This document shows, piece by piece, positions 55,593-64,000 of a stretch of DNA of 64,000 bases. The stretch comes from Gammaproteobacteria bacterium (GTDB lineage Bacteria; Pseudomonadota; Gammaproteobacteria; Steroidobacterales; Steroidobacteraceae): assembly GCA_003134045.1 (NCBI GenBank), contig PLAH01000161.1, positions 21,464 through 85,463 on the forward strand, written 5' to 3'. The translations under genes were made by a program, and so were the position numbers. Numbering within the stretch: position 1 is the stretch's first letter; each line of letters starts with the position of its first letter. The notes beneath the pieces are model-generated. The model searched no databases. It was not told the origin of the DNA and worked only from the letters and a program-made list of their open reading frames with translations.

Positions 55593-56996
55593 TCAGGCCG
55601 CGGCGTTCGCCGCTTCCTGTGCTTCGAGTTCATTGATAGGCCGCCGCAGCACCAAGAGCAGTGCGAGCCCCGGCATGGCCGTGAGGAAAGTGACGATGAA
55701 GAAATTCGCCCATCCCACGGAGTCGACGACCTGCCCCGCGATGGCGCCCATCACCACCCGCGGCACGGCCGACAAGGCGGACAGCAGTGCGTACTGCGTC
55801 GCACTGAAGCTGGAACTGCACAAAGAGACCAAAAACGCGACGTAGGCTGCCTGGCCCATGCCGCCGATGAGATTGTCGAGGCTGGTCGCCAGAATCATCA
55901 GCCACAGCACTTTGCCGGAAAGAGCGAGCCACATGTACAGCAGGTTGGTGAGCGCCTGACCGATGCCGAAGATCAGCAGCGATCGAAACATGCCCCATCG
56001 CATGTACACCCAGCCGCCGAGCGCAACGCCGATCATGGTCGACACCGTCATGTTCACCTTGCCGGCGACACTCAGTTCATTGAGGGAAAAGCCCACGCCC
56101 TTGATCATGAAAGCGCTGTAGAGACTCAGGGCAAAAGCGTCGCCCACCTTGTACACCAGCACCAGCGCCAGAAAGCCCCAGGCGCCCTTCTTGTTCAGCA
56201 AATCGCGCAAAGGATGGACCACGGCATCCGCCAATGTGCGCGGCGGCCGCCCGGGCACCAGCGGCTCGGGCGCCGAGATCGTGGCGAATATCGTCAGCGC
56301 CATGATGCAGGCGACGGCCAGATAGGCAAAGCGCCAGCCGATATAGGAGGCCACGACCAGGATCACGGCACCTGCCAGCATGGCCGCCGAACGGTAGCCG
56401 AAGGTGGTGGCGGCCGCCGCAAGGGCGCGTTCGTTCGCCGGGATCACGTCGACGCGGTAGGCGTCGACCACGATATCCTGCGAGGCGGACAGAAAGGCGA
56501 CGATCAGGGCGATGACGGCCAGCGCATACGGTTCTCGAGAGGGCGAACTCAAGCCCATGACACCGATGCCGATGGCCAGAGACAATTGATAGATCAGGAT
56601 CCAGCCGCGGCGCCGACCCAGCAGCGGCGGCAAATACCGATCCAGCAGCGGTGCCCACAGAAACTTGAATACGTACGGCAGGCCGACCAGGGAGAACAGG
56701 CCGATGGTCTTGATGTCGACCTTGTCGAATGCCAGCCAGGCCTGCAGGGTCGCCCCGGTCAGATTCAGCGGCAGTCCCGAGGCGAAGCTCAGCATGAGAA
56801 TCGCCGCCATGCGCCTGTCGCCCAGTGCCTGCAGCAGCGTGGGCTTGACCGTTGCCGTCAAACTCTCGAACTCCGCTTCGACAATGTACGCATCCGCATG
56901 GCGCGCGATATTACCAGCCCGATGCGATCGCTGCTTGCGGCCCGGCGGATCCCTTGCCAGACTCGATGCCATGACCAGCACGACGCCAAGCCGCAC
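55593..56996 (-). CDS. AmpG-like MFS muropeptide transporter
   Basis: MLSFASGLPLNLTGATLQAWLAFDKVDIKTIGLFSLVGLPYVFKFLWAPLLDRY; SASQDIVVDAYRVDVI. Confidence 0.9.
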   Translation of the reverse strand: MRLGVVLVMASSLARDPPGRKQRSHRAGNIARHADAYIVEAEFESLTATVKPTLLQALGDRRMAAILMLSFASGLPLNLTGATLQAWLAFDKVDIKTIGLFSLVGLPYVFKFLWAPLLDRYLPPLLGRRRGWILIYQLSLAIGIGVMGLSSPSREPYALAVIALIVAFLSASQDIVVDAYRVDVIPANERALAAAATTFGYRSAAMLAGAVILVVASYIGWRFAYLAVACIMALTIFATISAPEPLVPGRPPRTLADAVVHPLRDLLNKKGAWGFLALVLVYKVGDAFALSLYSAFMIKGVGFSLNELSVAGKVNMTVSTMIGVALGGWVYMRWGMFRSLLIFGIGQALTNLLYMWLALSGKVLWLMILATSLDNLIGGMGQAAYVAFLVSLCSSSFSATQYALLSALSAVPRVVMGAIAGQVVDSVGWANFFIVTFLTAMPGLALLLVLRRPINELEAQEAANAAA

Positions 56997-57657
56997 GCAG
57001 TCCGCCCCGGCGCGCGACTACCAAACCGATTTCATCGAACTGTGCATGAGGCTCGGCGTGTTGAAGTTCGGTACTTTCCGCCTCAAGTCCGGCCGCGACA
57101 GCCCCTATTTCTTCAACGCCGGACTGTTCAGTACCGGCCGAGGAATAGCCGCCGTGGGCCGTGCCTATGCCGCGGCGATCGCCGCCTCCGGCTTGTCGTT
57201 CGAGATGCTGTTCGGGCCGGCCTACAAGGGCATCCCCTTGGTCGCGGTGACGGCGGCCGCATTGGCGGATACCCAGGGCCTCGACCTGCCGTTCGCCTTC
57301 AACCGCAAGGAGGCCAAGGACCATGGCGAAGGCGGCCGCATCGTGGGCGGACCTCTGCGCGGTAACGTGCTGATCGTGGACGATGTCATTACGGCAGGAA
57401 CCGCCGTTCGAGAATCCATCGACATCATCCGGGACGCCGGCGCACGGCCCGCCGGCGTGCTGCTGGCCCTGGACCGCCAGGAGCGGGGCGCGGACGGTCA
57501 CCTGTCGGCGGTTCAGGAAGTTCGTGCGCAATTCGGCATCCCCGTCGTCGCCGTCATCGGCCTGGACGAGCTCATGCAGCACATGCAGGCGCAGGGCCGT
57601 ACGGCCGAACTCGCCAGCATGCAAAGCTATCGAGCCCGGTACGGGCTGGCGGATTGA
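56971..57657 (+). CDS. pyrE: Orotate phosphoribosyltransferase
   Basis: FGTFRLKSGRDSPYFFNAGLF...FGPAYKGIPL...FNRKEAKDHGEGG...VLIVDDVITAGTAVRESIDII. Confidence 0.96.
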   Translation: MTSTTPSRTQSAPARDYQTDFIELCMRLGVLKFGTFRLKSGRDSPYFFNAGLFSTGRGIAAVGRAYAAAIAASGLSFEMLFGPAYKGIPLVAVTAAALADTQGLDLPFAFNRKEAKDHGEGGRIVGGPLRGNVLIVDDVITAGTAVRESIDIIRDAGARPAGVLLALDRQERGADGHLSAVQEVRAQFGIPVVAVIGLDELMQHMQAQGRTAELASMQSYRARYGLAD

Positions 57658-57695
57658 GGACTAGCCCCTGGAAATGCGCTCGTCCCGACCTCACA

Positions 57696-58352
57696 ATGGC
57701 TGCGGCTCCAGTGGGGGGAACGCCTTTGAAGAATCTTGCCTGGGTCCTGTGCGCGGTCTTGGCGCTCGCAACGTCGGCGGCTTCGGCTGCATCCAATGGC
57801 AATGGGCGCAAGCTCTACAAATGGGTGGACGTACAGGGGATCACTCATTACGGCGACAGCATCCCGCCGGAATATGCGGCACAGGAACAGCACGTCATCA
57901 ACTCGCTCGGGATCGAAACCGAGCATGTGGACGCGCAGAAGAGCGCCGAACAAGCGGCCGCCGAGGAACAGAAAAGAATCGATGCCGAGCAGAGCGCGAG
58001 CCGGGATAAGAACTTGCTGAATACCTACGGCGCGGTGTCGGAGATCGAGCGTCTGCGCGATCAGCGTCTGGCGCTGCTGATGGACCAGGTGAAAGTCACC
58101 GGGCAGTTCCTCGAAGTATTGAATGGCCGCCTGAAGAAGCTGCGCGTCGCCAGCATGCGCTTCAGGCCGTACAGCAGCGATCCAAAAGCCCCCCCCATGT
58201 CCGATCAAATCGCCGAGGATCTGGTGCGGGTGGGCATCGACATCCATACGCAAGAACAGAATCTTCGCGAAAAGCGCAGCGAGGAGTCCGCCATGAGCAA
58301 GCAGTTCGAGAGCGATATCGCGCGCTTCAAACAATTGAAAGGCATCCATTGA
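57696..58352 (+). CDS. DUF4124-domain exported protein
   Basis: Signal peptide then KLYKWVDVQGITHYGDSIPPEYA; start uncertain. Confidence 0.85.
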   Translation: MAAAPVGGTPLKNLAWVLCAVLALATSAASAASNGNGRKLYKWVDVQGITHYGDSIPPEYAAQEQHVINSLGIETEHVDAQKSAEQAAAEEQKRIDAEQSASRDKNLLNTYGAVSEIERLRDQRLALLMDQVKVTGQFLEVLNGRLKKLRVASMRFRPYSSDPKAPPMSDQIAEDLVRVGIDIHTQEQNLREKRSEESAMSKQFESDIARFKQLKGIH

Positions 58353-59632
58353 CGATCAAGACACGCATATTGCTCGGGGTTACCGGCGGGATCGCCGCCT
58401 ACAAGAGTCCTGATCTGGTCCGCCGTCTGATCGAGCGCGGCGCAGAGGTCCAAGTGGTCATGACCGCGGCGGCGCAGAAATTCATCACTCCGATGAGTTT
58501 CCAGGCCGTATCGGGGCGGCCCACCCGCAGCGATCTCTGGGACAGCGCCGCGGAAGCCGCGATGGGACACATCGAACTCGCCCGCTGGGCCCAGCTCGTG
58601 CTGATTGCCCCCGCCAGCGCCGATTTTCTCGCCCGCCTGGCCGGTGGCCGCGCGGATGATTTGTTGACCACCCTATGCCTGGCGACCGAGGCGCCGGTGG
58701 TCCTGGCGCCGGCCATGAACCGGATCATGTGGGCCAACAAGGCCACGCAGGCAAACGTCGATACCGTGGTGTCCCGCGGCGTGCGCATCCTCGGGCCGGC
58801 CTCCGGCGGCCAAGCCTGCGGTGAGATCGGCGCAGGACGGATGTGGGAGCCGATCGAGCTCGCGGAGAGCTTGCTGCAGCCGCCGCCCAATGCAGGATTG
58901 CTGGCAGGTCTCAATGTGCTCATCACCGCGGGCCCCACCCGCGAGCGGCTCGATCCGGTCCGCTACCTGACGAACCGCAGCTCCGGGAAAATGGGCTTCG
59001 CCGTCGCCGAGGCCGCGCGTGAAGCGGGGGCGCACGTCACCCTGGTGAGCGGACCCGTTCAATTACAGACGCCCGCCGGCATTACGCGCATCAATGTCGA
59101 AAGTGCGCGAGAGATGTACGCGGCCGTGCACCGGCACATTGCCGAGGCGGATGTGTTCATCGCCGCCGCCGCCGTCGCCGATTTTCAGCCCGTTACCGTG
59201 GCCAAGCACAAGATCAAGAAGCAAGGCGTGTCGGTCAAGCTCGAGCTCGAACCCGCGCCGGATATCGTCAAATCCGTGGCCGACATGGCGAAGCGGCCCT
59301 TCGTGGTGGGATTTGCCGCGGAAACCGACAACGTCGAGGACAACGCGCGCAGCAAACTCAAGCGCAAGAAACTCGACATGATTGCCGCCAACCAGGTCGG
59401 CGACGGCATTGCGTTCGATTGCGACGACAACGCCCTGACCGTGCTCTGGCCCGGCGGCAAGACCGAGGTCCCCCGTGGGCCGAAGATCGACGTTGCCCGC
59501 GCGCTGGTCGCGCTGATCGTCGAACGCCTGCCGCCCCCCGATGGCAGTCCACGGCGCGGTGCACGCAAGCGCCGCCCCACACCACCCGCCGATCCGCGCG
59601 CGCGGCTGCGCAGCCGCCGTGCGCGCCGCTAG
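58349..59632 (+). CDS. coaBC: Phosphopantothenoylcysteine decarboxylase/synthetase
   Basis: [71 protein letters not shown]. Confidence 0.96.
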   Translation: MTIKTRILLGVTGGIAAYKSPDLVRRLIERGAEVQVVMTAAAQKFITPMSFQAVSGRPTRSDLWDSAAEAAMGHIELARWAQLVLIAPASADFLARLAGGRADDLLTTLCLATEAPVVLAPAMNRIMWANKATQANVDTVVSRGVRILGPASGGQACGEIGAGRMWEPIELAESLLQPPPNAGLLAGLNVLITAGPTRERLDPVRYLTNRSSGKMGFAVAEAAREAGAHVTLVSGPVQLQTPAGITRINVESAREMYAAVHRHIAEADVFIAAAAVADFQPVTVAKHKIKKQGVSVKLELEPAPDIVKSVADMAKRPFVVGFAAETDNVEDNARSKLKRKKLDMIAANQVGDGIAFDCDDNALTVLWPGGKTEVPRGPKIDVARALVALIVERLPPPDGSPRRGARKRRPTPPADPRARLRSRRARR

Positions 59633-59660
59633 CGTGAGCGCCGCGTCCCTCAACCGCAAA

Positions 59661-60107
59661 ATGAAGTTGCGGATCCTCGACCCGCGCATCGGTCGGGAAT
59701 TCCCGCTGCCGCACCACGCCACCGCCGGCGCGGCGGGCATGGACCTGCGCGCCTGTATCGACGCACCCATGGTCTTGAGTCCGGGCGCCGCCGAGTTGAT
59801 CCCGACGGGGATTTCCATCTTCGTCGAGGACCCCGATCTTGCCGCGCTGTTGCTGCCGCGATCCGGGCTCGGCCACAAGAACGGCATCGTGCTCGGCAAT
59901 CTGGTCGGCTTGATCGATTCCGATTACCAGGGACCGCTGATGGTGTCGTGCTGGAACCGCGGAACAGCGCCCTTCACCATCGCTCCGGGCGACCGCATTG
60001 CACAGATGGTGATCGTGCCCGTGGTGCATGTGGATTTCGAGGTGGTCGAAGACTTTGCGGCGTCGGTTCGCGGCGCGGGCGGCTTCGGGAGTTCGGGACG
60101 AGCATGA
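59661..60107 (+). CDS. dut: dUTP diphosphatase
   Basis: [63 protein letters not shown]. Confidence 0.96.
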   Translation: MKLRILDPRIGREFPLPHHATAGAAGMDLRACIDAPMVLSPGAAELIPTGISIFVEDPDLAALLLPRSGLGHKNGIVLGNLVGLIDSDYQGPLMVSCWNRGTAPFTIAPGDRIAQMVIVPVVHVDFEVVEDFAASVRGAGGFGSSGRA

Positions 60108-60282
60108 GCCCCGGTAGGGCACGCTCGTGGGGACGCCTGCAAGAGTCACAGTTGAGGAACGCCTGCAGGCTCACCATTGGCGTAGCTCGCAAACGCCCCC
60201 GCCTCGTCGGCGCTGCGGATCTCGACGTTCGCCCACGAAATGACCGTAGAGTGTTTCGCTCCGCGCACCCATGCTCGCACGC

Positions 60283-60957
60283 ATGGCTATTCGAGACTGG
60301 CCGATCGACGAGCGGCCGCGGGAGAAACTGCTGGAAAAGGGCGCGGCGGCGCTGTCCGATGCCGAGCTGCTCGCCATCATGCTGCGCACCGGGGTGTCCG
60401 GGCGCTCCGCGCTCGATGTGGCACGCGCCGTGCTCGCCAACTTCAAGTCGCTGCGCAAGCTGATCGCGGCCGATCGCCAGCGCTTCTGCGCCGAGGCCGG
60501 CTTGGGCCCCGCCCGATTCGCCGAATTGCAGGCCGCGATCGAAATCTCGCGCCGGCAACTCAGCGAGTCGCTGCGCGCCGGACCGTCCCTGACGACGCCG
60601 CGAGTGACCTGCGATTTTCTCTCGGCAAAACTGCGCGACCTCGAGCACGAAATATTCTGTTGCCTATACCTGGACAAGCGGCATCGATTGATCCACTACG
60701 AGGAGCTGTTCCGGGGCACCATCGACGGCGCCAGCGTGCATCCGCGGGAAATCGTCAAGCTCGCCTTGCAACGCAACTCCGCCGCGGTCATCGTCGCCCA
60801 CAATCACCCCTCGGGCGTTGCCGAGCCCAGCCAGGCCGACGAACTCATCACGCAGCGGCTGAAGGAAGCGCTCGCGTTGGTGGACATACGCCTGCTGGAT
60901 CACATCATCGTAGGCGACGGCGTCAGCGTCTCGCTCGCGGAGCGGGGCTTATTGTGA
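60283..60957 (+). CDS. radC: RadC-family protein
   Basis: [55 protein letters not shown]. Confidence 0.95.
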   Translation: MAIRDWPIDERPREKLLEKGAAALSDAELLAIMLRTGVSGRSALDVARAVLANFKSLRKLIAADRQRFCAEAGLGPARFAELQAAIEISRRQLSESLRAGPSLTTPRVTCDFLSAKLRDLEHEIFCCLYLDKRHRLIHYEELFRGTIDGASVHPREIVKLALQRNSAAVIVAHNHPSGVAEPSQADELITQRLKEALALVDIRLLDHIIVGDGVSVSLAERGLL

Positions 60958-61173
60958 ATCTCGCTGCTCGCTCGCCGTCCACAGCGCCGCCTTGGCGTCG
61001 CCCGCCGCAAACACCTCGTGTCCGAGCTCCGCCAGCATGTCCAAGGCGGCCATCCGGATGAACTCGTCGTCTTCGACGAAAAGAATCTTCAGGGTATGCG
61101 GGCGCTCGTCGACGGCGGCCGGAGGTGCGAGTTTTTTCCCGGCCGACTCCGAACGCTGTTGCTCTGCGGCCAC
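60949..61173 (-). pseudogene. Truncated response-regulator receiver domain
   Basis: KILFVEDDEFIRMAALDMLAELGHEVFAAGDAKAAL; ends before the phospho-acceptor region. Confidence 0.65.
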
Positions 61174-61479
61174 ACCTCGGGGGGCCCAACCACGAGCCGG
61201 CCCAATCGTGCCCGCGGAGCAACGAGCCCATCTCCCCGCCGCCCGCTAAAAAGCTGGCCGAACTGCTGGACTTAAGGCGCGCGCTCATCATGTCCGACGC
61301 TCTCGATTCACGCCCACCAGGCCGTGTTAAGTAATTGAAAAATATAGCTTACCGGAAGGGTTCCCGTCACCCCCGGGATGGCGTAATAATGAGAACCGCG
61401 TCAAGACTCATTGCCGAGGCGCGAGCACTCTGGTATAAAACGCGGCTGTTCCTACGTCTTCAAGTCCAAAGGTTACGCC

Positions 61480-61716
61480 ATGTCGCGAGTCTGCCAAGTC
61501 ACGGGTAAAGGCCCGAAAACGGGTAATACGGTGTCCCATGCGAATAATCGCACCCGCCGCCGATTCTTGCCGAATTTGCATACCCATCGTTTTTGGCTGG
61601 AGACCGAAAAGCGTTTCGTCAGCCTGCGCGTGACCACGCGCGGCTTGCGCACCATCGAAAAACGCGGCGTGGACGTGGTCGTCGCCGACCTGCGCGCCCA
61701 GGGCGTCAAGGTTTAA
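61480..61716 (+). CDS. rpmB: 50S ribosomal protein L28
   Basis: [39 protein letters not shown]. Confidence 0.98.
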   Translation: MSRVCQVTGKGPKTGNTVSHANNRTRRRFLPNLHTHRFWLETEKRFVSLRVTTRGLRTIEKRGVDVVVADLRAQGVKV

Positions 61717-61726
61717 GGAGGCTCGC

Positions 61727-61882
61727 ATGCGCGATAAAATCAAGTTGATTTCCTCGGCCGGAACCGGGCATTTCTACACCACCACGAAGAACAAGCGGCT
61801 GCATCCCGACAAGATGGAGACCAAGAAATTCGATCCGGTCGCGCGCAAGCACGTCCCTTACAAAGAATCGAAGATCAAGTAA
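61727..61882 (+). CDS. rpmG: 50S ribosomal protein L33 (not in the supplied ORF track)
   Basis: Hand-translated [51 protein letters not shown]. Confidence 0.97.
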   Translation: MRDKIKLISSAGTGHFYTTTKNKRLHPDKMETKKFDPVARKHVPYKESKIK

Positions 61883-61915
61883 CGGCCTTACGGCCTCTCG
61901 GGCGGGTGTCGAACG

Positions 61916-62731
61916 ATGCCCGAACTTCCTGAAGTCGAGACCACACGCCGCGGTATCGCGCCTGCCCTCATCGGCCGGCGCGTCGTCCATGCCATCGTTC
62001 GCGAACGCCGCCTGCGCTGGCCCATCGACCGTCATTTCGAAGCCGCCATCGAACACCAGTGGGTGCGCCGGGTCGAGCGCCGCGCCAAGTACATTCTGAT
62101 CGGCTTCGATGCCGGCACCTTGATCCTGCACCTCGGCATGTCCGGCAGCCTGCGAGTGCTCGACGCCGCCGTACCGCCCAAACTGCACGATCACTGGGAT
62201 ATCGTCTTGGATTCCGGCAAGGTGCTGCGCTTTCACGATCCGCGGCGCTTCGGCAGCGCGCACTGGGTGGAAGGCAATCCGCTCGAGCACAAGCTCCTGG
62301 CCAAGCTCGCCCCGGAACCCTTGAGCGATGCGTTCGATGCCGACTATCTCTACCGAGCCACCCGCAAGCGCGCCGTCGCCATCAAGCTCTTCATCATGAA
62401 TTCCCAGGTGGTCGTCGGGGTCGGCAACATCTACGCCAGCGAGGCGCTATTTCGCGCCGGCATCTCGCCGCGCCGCGCTGCGCGGCGCATCACCCGCGCC
62501 CAGGGCCAGGCGTTGACGCAGGCCATCAAGGACGTGCTCGCGGAAGCCATCGAGATCGGCGGCACGACGCTGCGCGATTACGTCAATGCCGACGGCCTCC
62601 CCGGTTATTTTCGGCAGAAGCTCTTCGTATACGAGCGGGACGGCCAAGCCTGCCGGGTGTGCAAGTCGCCGGTGAAGCAGTTCGTGCAGGGACAGCGCTC
62701 GACCTACTGGTGCTCGGTGTGCCAGCGTTAG
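61916..62731 (+). CDS. mutM: Formamidopyrimidine-DNA glycosylase
   Basis: MPELPEVETTRRGIAPALIGRRV; C-terminal zinc finger CRVCKSPVKQFVQGQRSTYWCSVCQR. Confidence 0.97.
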   Translation: MPELPEVETTRRGIAPALIGRRVVHAIVRERRLRWPIDRHFEAAIEHQWVRRVERRAKYILIGFDAGTLILHLGMSGSLRVLDAAVPPKLHDHWDIVLDSGKVLRFHDPRRFGSAHWVEGNPLEHKLLAKLAPEPLSDAFDADYLYRATRKRAVAIKLFIMNSQVVVGVGNIYASEALFRAGISPRRAARRITRAQGQALTQAIKDVLAEAIEIGGTTLRDYVNADGLPGYFRQKLFVYERDGQACRVCKSPVKQFVQGQRSTYWCSVCQR

Positions 62732-62850
62732 CGACTGTGACCCGCTGACAGCCGTACTCGGTGCCCAATACCCGGTTCCGATATCCGCGGCTACCGATGG
62801 CGATGTCGGAAGTCATCGGCCGTGGTGCGCCGGTCCGCCGCGGCGACAAA

Positions 62851-63399
62851 TCACACGCGCGTCGACGTCAAGATTCGTGCCGCCGCCAACAGATCCGGCG
62901 CCACAAAATCCGCAGCGGTGGCCCGCTCGCCGCCCGACGGATTCGCGGCAAGCAGCACGGTCGCGGCTCCGCTATTGCGTCCGAACTCCACATCGGACTC
63001 CTTGTCGCCAATGACCACGGCGCAGCGCGGATCGAACCCCAATTCCGCGGCCGCGCGCAGCATCAGACCGGGTGCCGGCTTGCGGCAATCGCACCCCTCC
63101 TCCGGCGCGTGCGGACAGAAATAAATGCCTTCCAGCGTGACGCCTATTTCTGCCGTCATGGCGTGCAAGCGCGCGTTCATCTCGATGACGCCGCGCAGCG
63201 GAAATAGACCTCTGCCAACCCCGGATTGATTGGTGATGACGACGAGGCGGTAGCCCCGCGAATACAGCCAGCGCAGACCGTCGGCCGCCATGGGTTCGAA
63301 CTCCAATCCAGCCGGATCGGCGAGATACCCGCGATCGATCACCAGGGTCCCGTCGCGATCCAGGATGACGACTCTCTCGCCGCCGCGATCGGGATTCAT
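62851..63399 (-). CDS. gmhB: D-glycero-D-manno-heptose-1,7-bisphosphate 7-phosphatase
   Basis: VVILDRDGTLVIDRGYL...VVITNQSGVGRGLF...CPHAPEEGCDCRKPAPGLML; 4-nt overlap with hldE. Confidence 0.92.
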   Translation of the reverse strand: MNPDRGGERVVILDRDGTLVIDRGYLADPAGLEFEPMAADGLRWLYSRGYRLVVITNQSGVGRGLFPLRGVIEMNARLHAMTAEIGVTLEGIYFCPHAPEEGCDCRKPAPGLMLRAAAELGFDPRCAVVIGDKESDVEFGRNSGAATVLLAANPSGGERATAADFVAPDLLAAARILTSTRV

Positions 63400-64000
63400 G
63401 CGTCGGACGACCCGGCGCGTTTCACGGTCGCCGTGGTGCTGTGGCCGGGCAATAGATCCGCGAGCAACACCCTGCCCCCTCGCGCGAGCACCCACTCTGC
63501 GCCCACCACCGTTTCCACCGTGTAATCGGCCCCTTTCACCAAGACGTCGGGTTCCAGTACTTCGATGAGCCGAAGCGGCGTGTCTTCGGCGAAAATGACG
63601 ACGGCGTCCACCGACTTCACTGCCGCCAGCACGGTCGCGCGCGCGACTTCACCTTGCACGGGTCTGTCAGGGCCCTTCAAGCGGCGGATCGACAAATCGG
63701 CATTGAGCCCGACGATCAAACGATCCGCGCTGCGGCGCGCTTGTTCCAACAGCGAAATATGTCCCGGATGCAGCAGATCGAAGCAGCCGTTGGTGAATGC
63801 AATCTTCAAGCCCTGATCGCGCCAGCTCCGCGCCAGCTGCAATGCATTCTCCACCGCGAATATCTTCTGGGGGTCGGCGCGTCCGCCCAAAGGAGCGAGT
63901 GCGGCGACGACTTCTCCGCTGGTGACCGTGGCCGTACCCCGCTTGCCGACGACGAGGCCGGCCGCCATGTTTGCCAAGGTGCAGGCTTGAACCACATCGC
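63396..64000 (-). CDS. hldE: HldE, C-terminal adenylyltransferase part (continues beyond window)
   Basis: KIAFTNGCFDLLHPGHISLLEQARRSADRLIVGLN; end of a kinase domain upstream (CTLANMAAGLVVGKRGTATVT). Confidence 0.93.
   Translation of the reverse strand, partial: DVVQACTLANMAAGLVVGKRGTATVTSGEVVAALAPLGGRADPQKIFAVENALQLARSWRDQGLKIAFTNGCFDLLHPGHISLLEQARRSADRLIVGLNADLSIRRLKGPDRPVQGEVARATVLAAVKSVDAVVIFAEDTPLRLIEVLEPDVLVKGADYTVETVVGAEWVLARGGRVLLADLLPGHSTTATVKRAGSSDA

Noticed and set aside
56214-57365. 383-aa plus-strand ORF opposite ampG and overlapping pyrE
   Set aside because: Shadow ORF; both real genes in other frames have strong family motifs.

Overview
The window looks like gammaproteobacterial DNA with two parts. 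Positions 42.07-64 kb are chromosomal backbone: an emrAB/OMF-type efflux operon, a chorismatase-like gene, DUF3443/DUF2844, ppa, a PLD-family protein, trmB, marC, ampG-like, pyrE, coaBC, dut, radC, rpmB, rpmG, mutM, gmhB and hldE. Positions ~1-42.06 kb are a large accessory region lying against the 3' end of a tRNA-Gly(CCC) gene at complement(42066..42139). It contains at least eight partial copies of the tRNA-Gly 3' end (near 2960, 9346, 10461, 13124, 20606, 24195, 34657 and 38675). Most copies carry a related tail with two GTGTGA-type motifs 11 bp apart, resembling the arm sites of a tyrosine-recombinase att site. The copies divide the region into cassettes of ~1.1-10.5 kb. No integrase is visible, and many cassettes carry toxin-antitoxin pairs (RES/Xre, TumE/TumA-like, Phd/PIN, BrnT/BrnA, CopG-like/PIN) or small regulator-enzyme pairs. 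I interpret this as a serial array of non-autonomous tRNA-Gly-targeting elements. Other notable content: an IS66 remnant in which a tetraheme cytochrome / Tat-flavoprotein / outer-membrane-channel module replaces tnpB between 27-bp near-identical direct repeats; an IS21-type element with an extra ParB-like ORF; clean palindromic operators in front of several TA modules; and several genes broken by single lesions. All calls come from reading the sequence and supplied ORFs; no database search was run.
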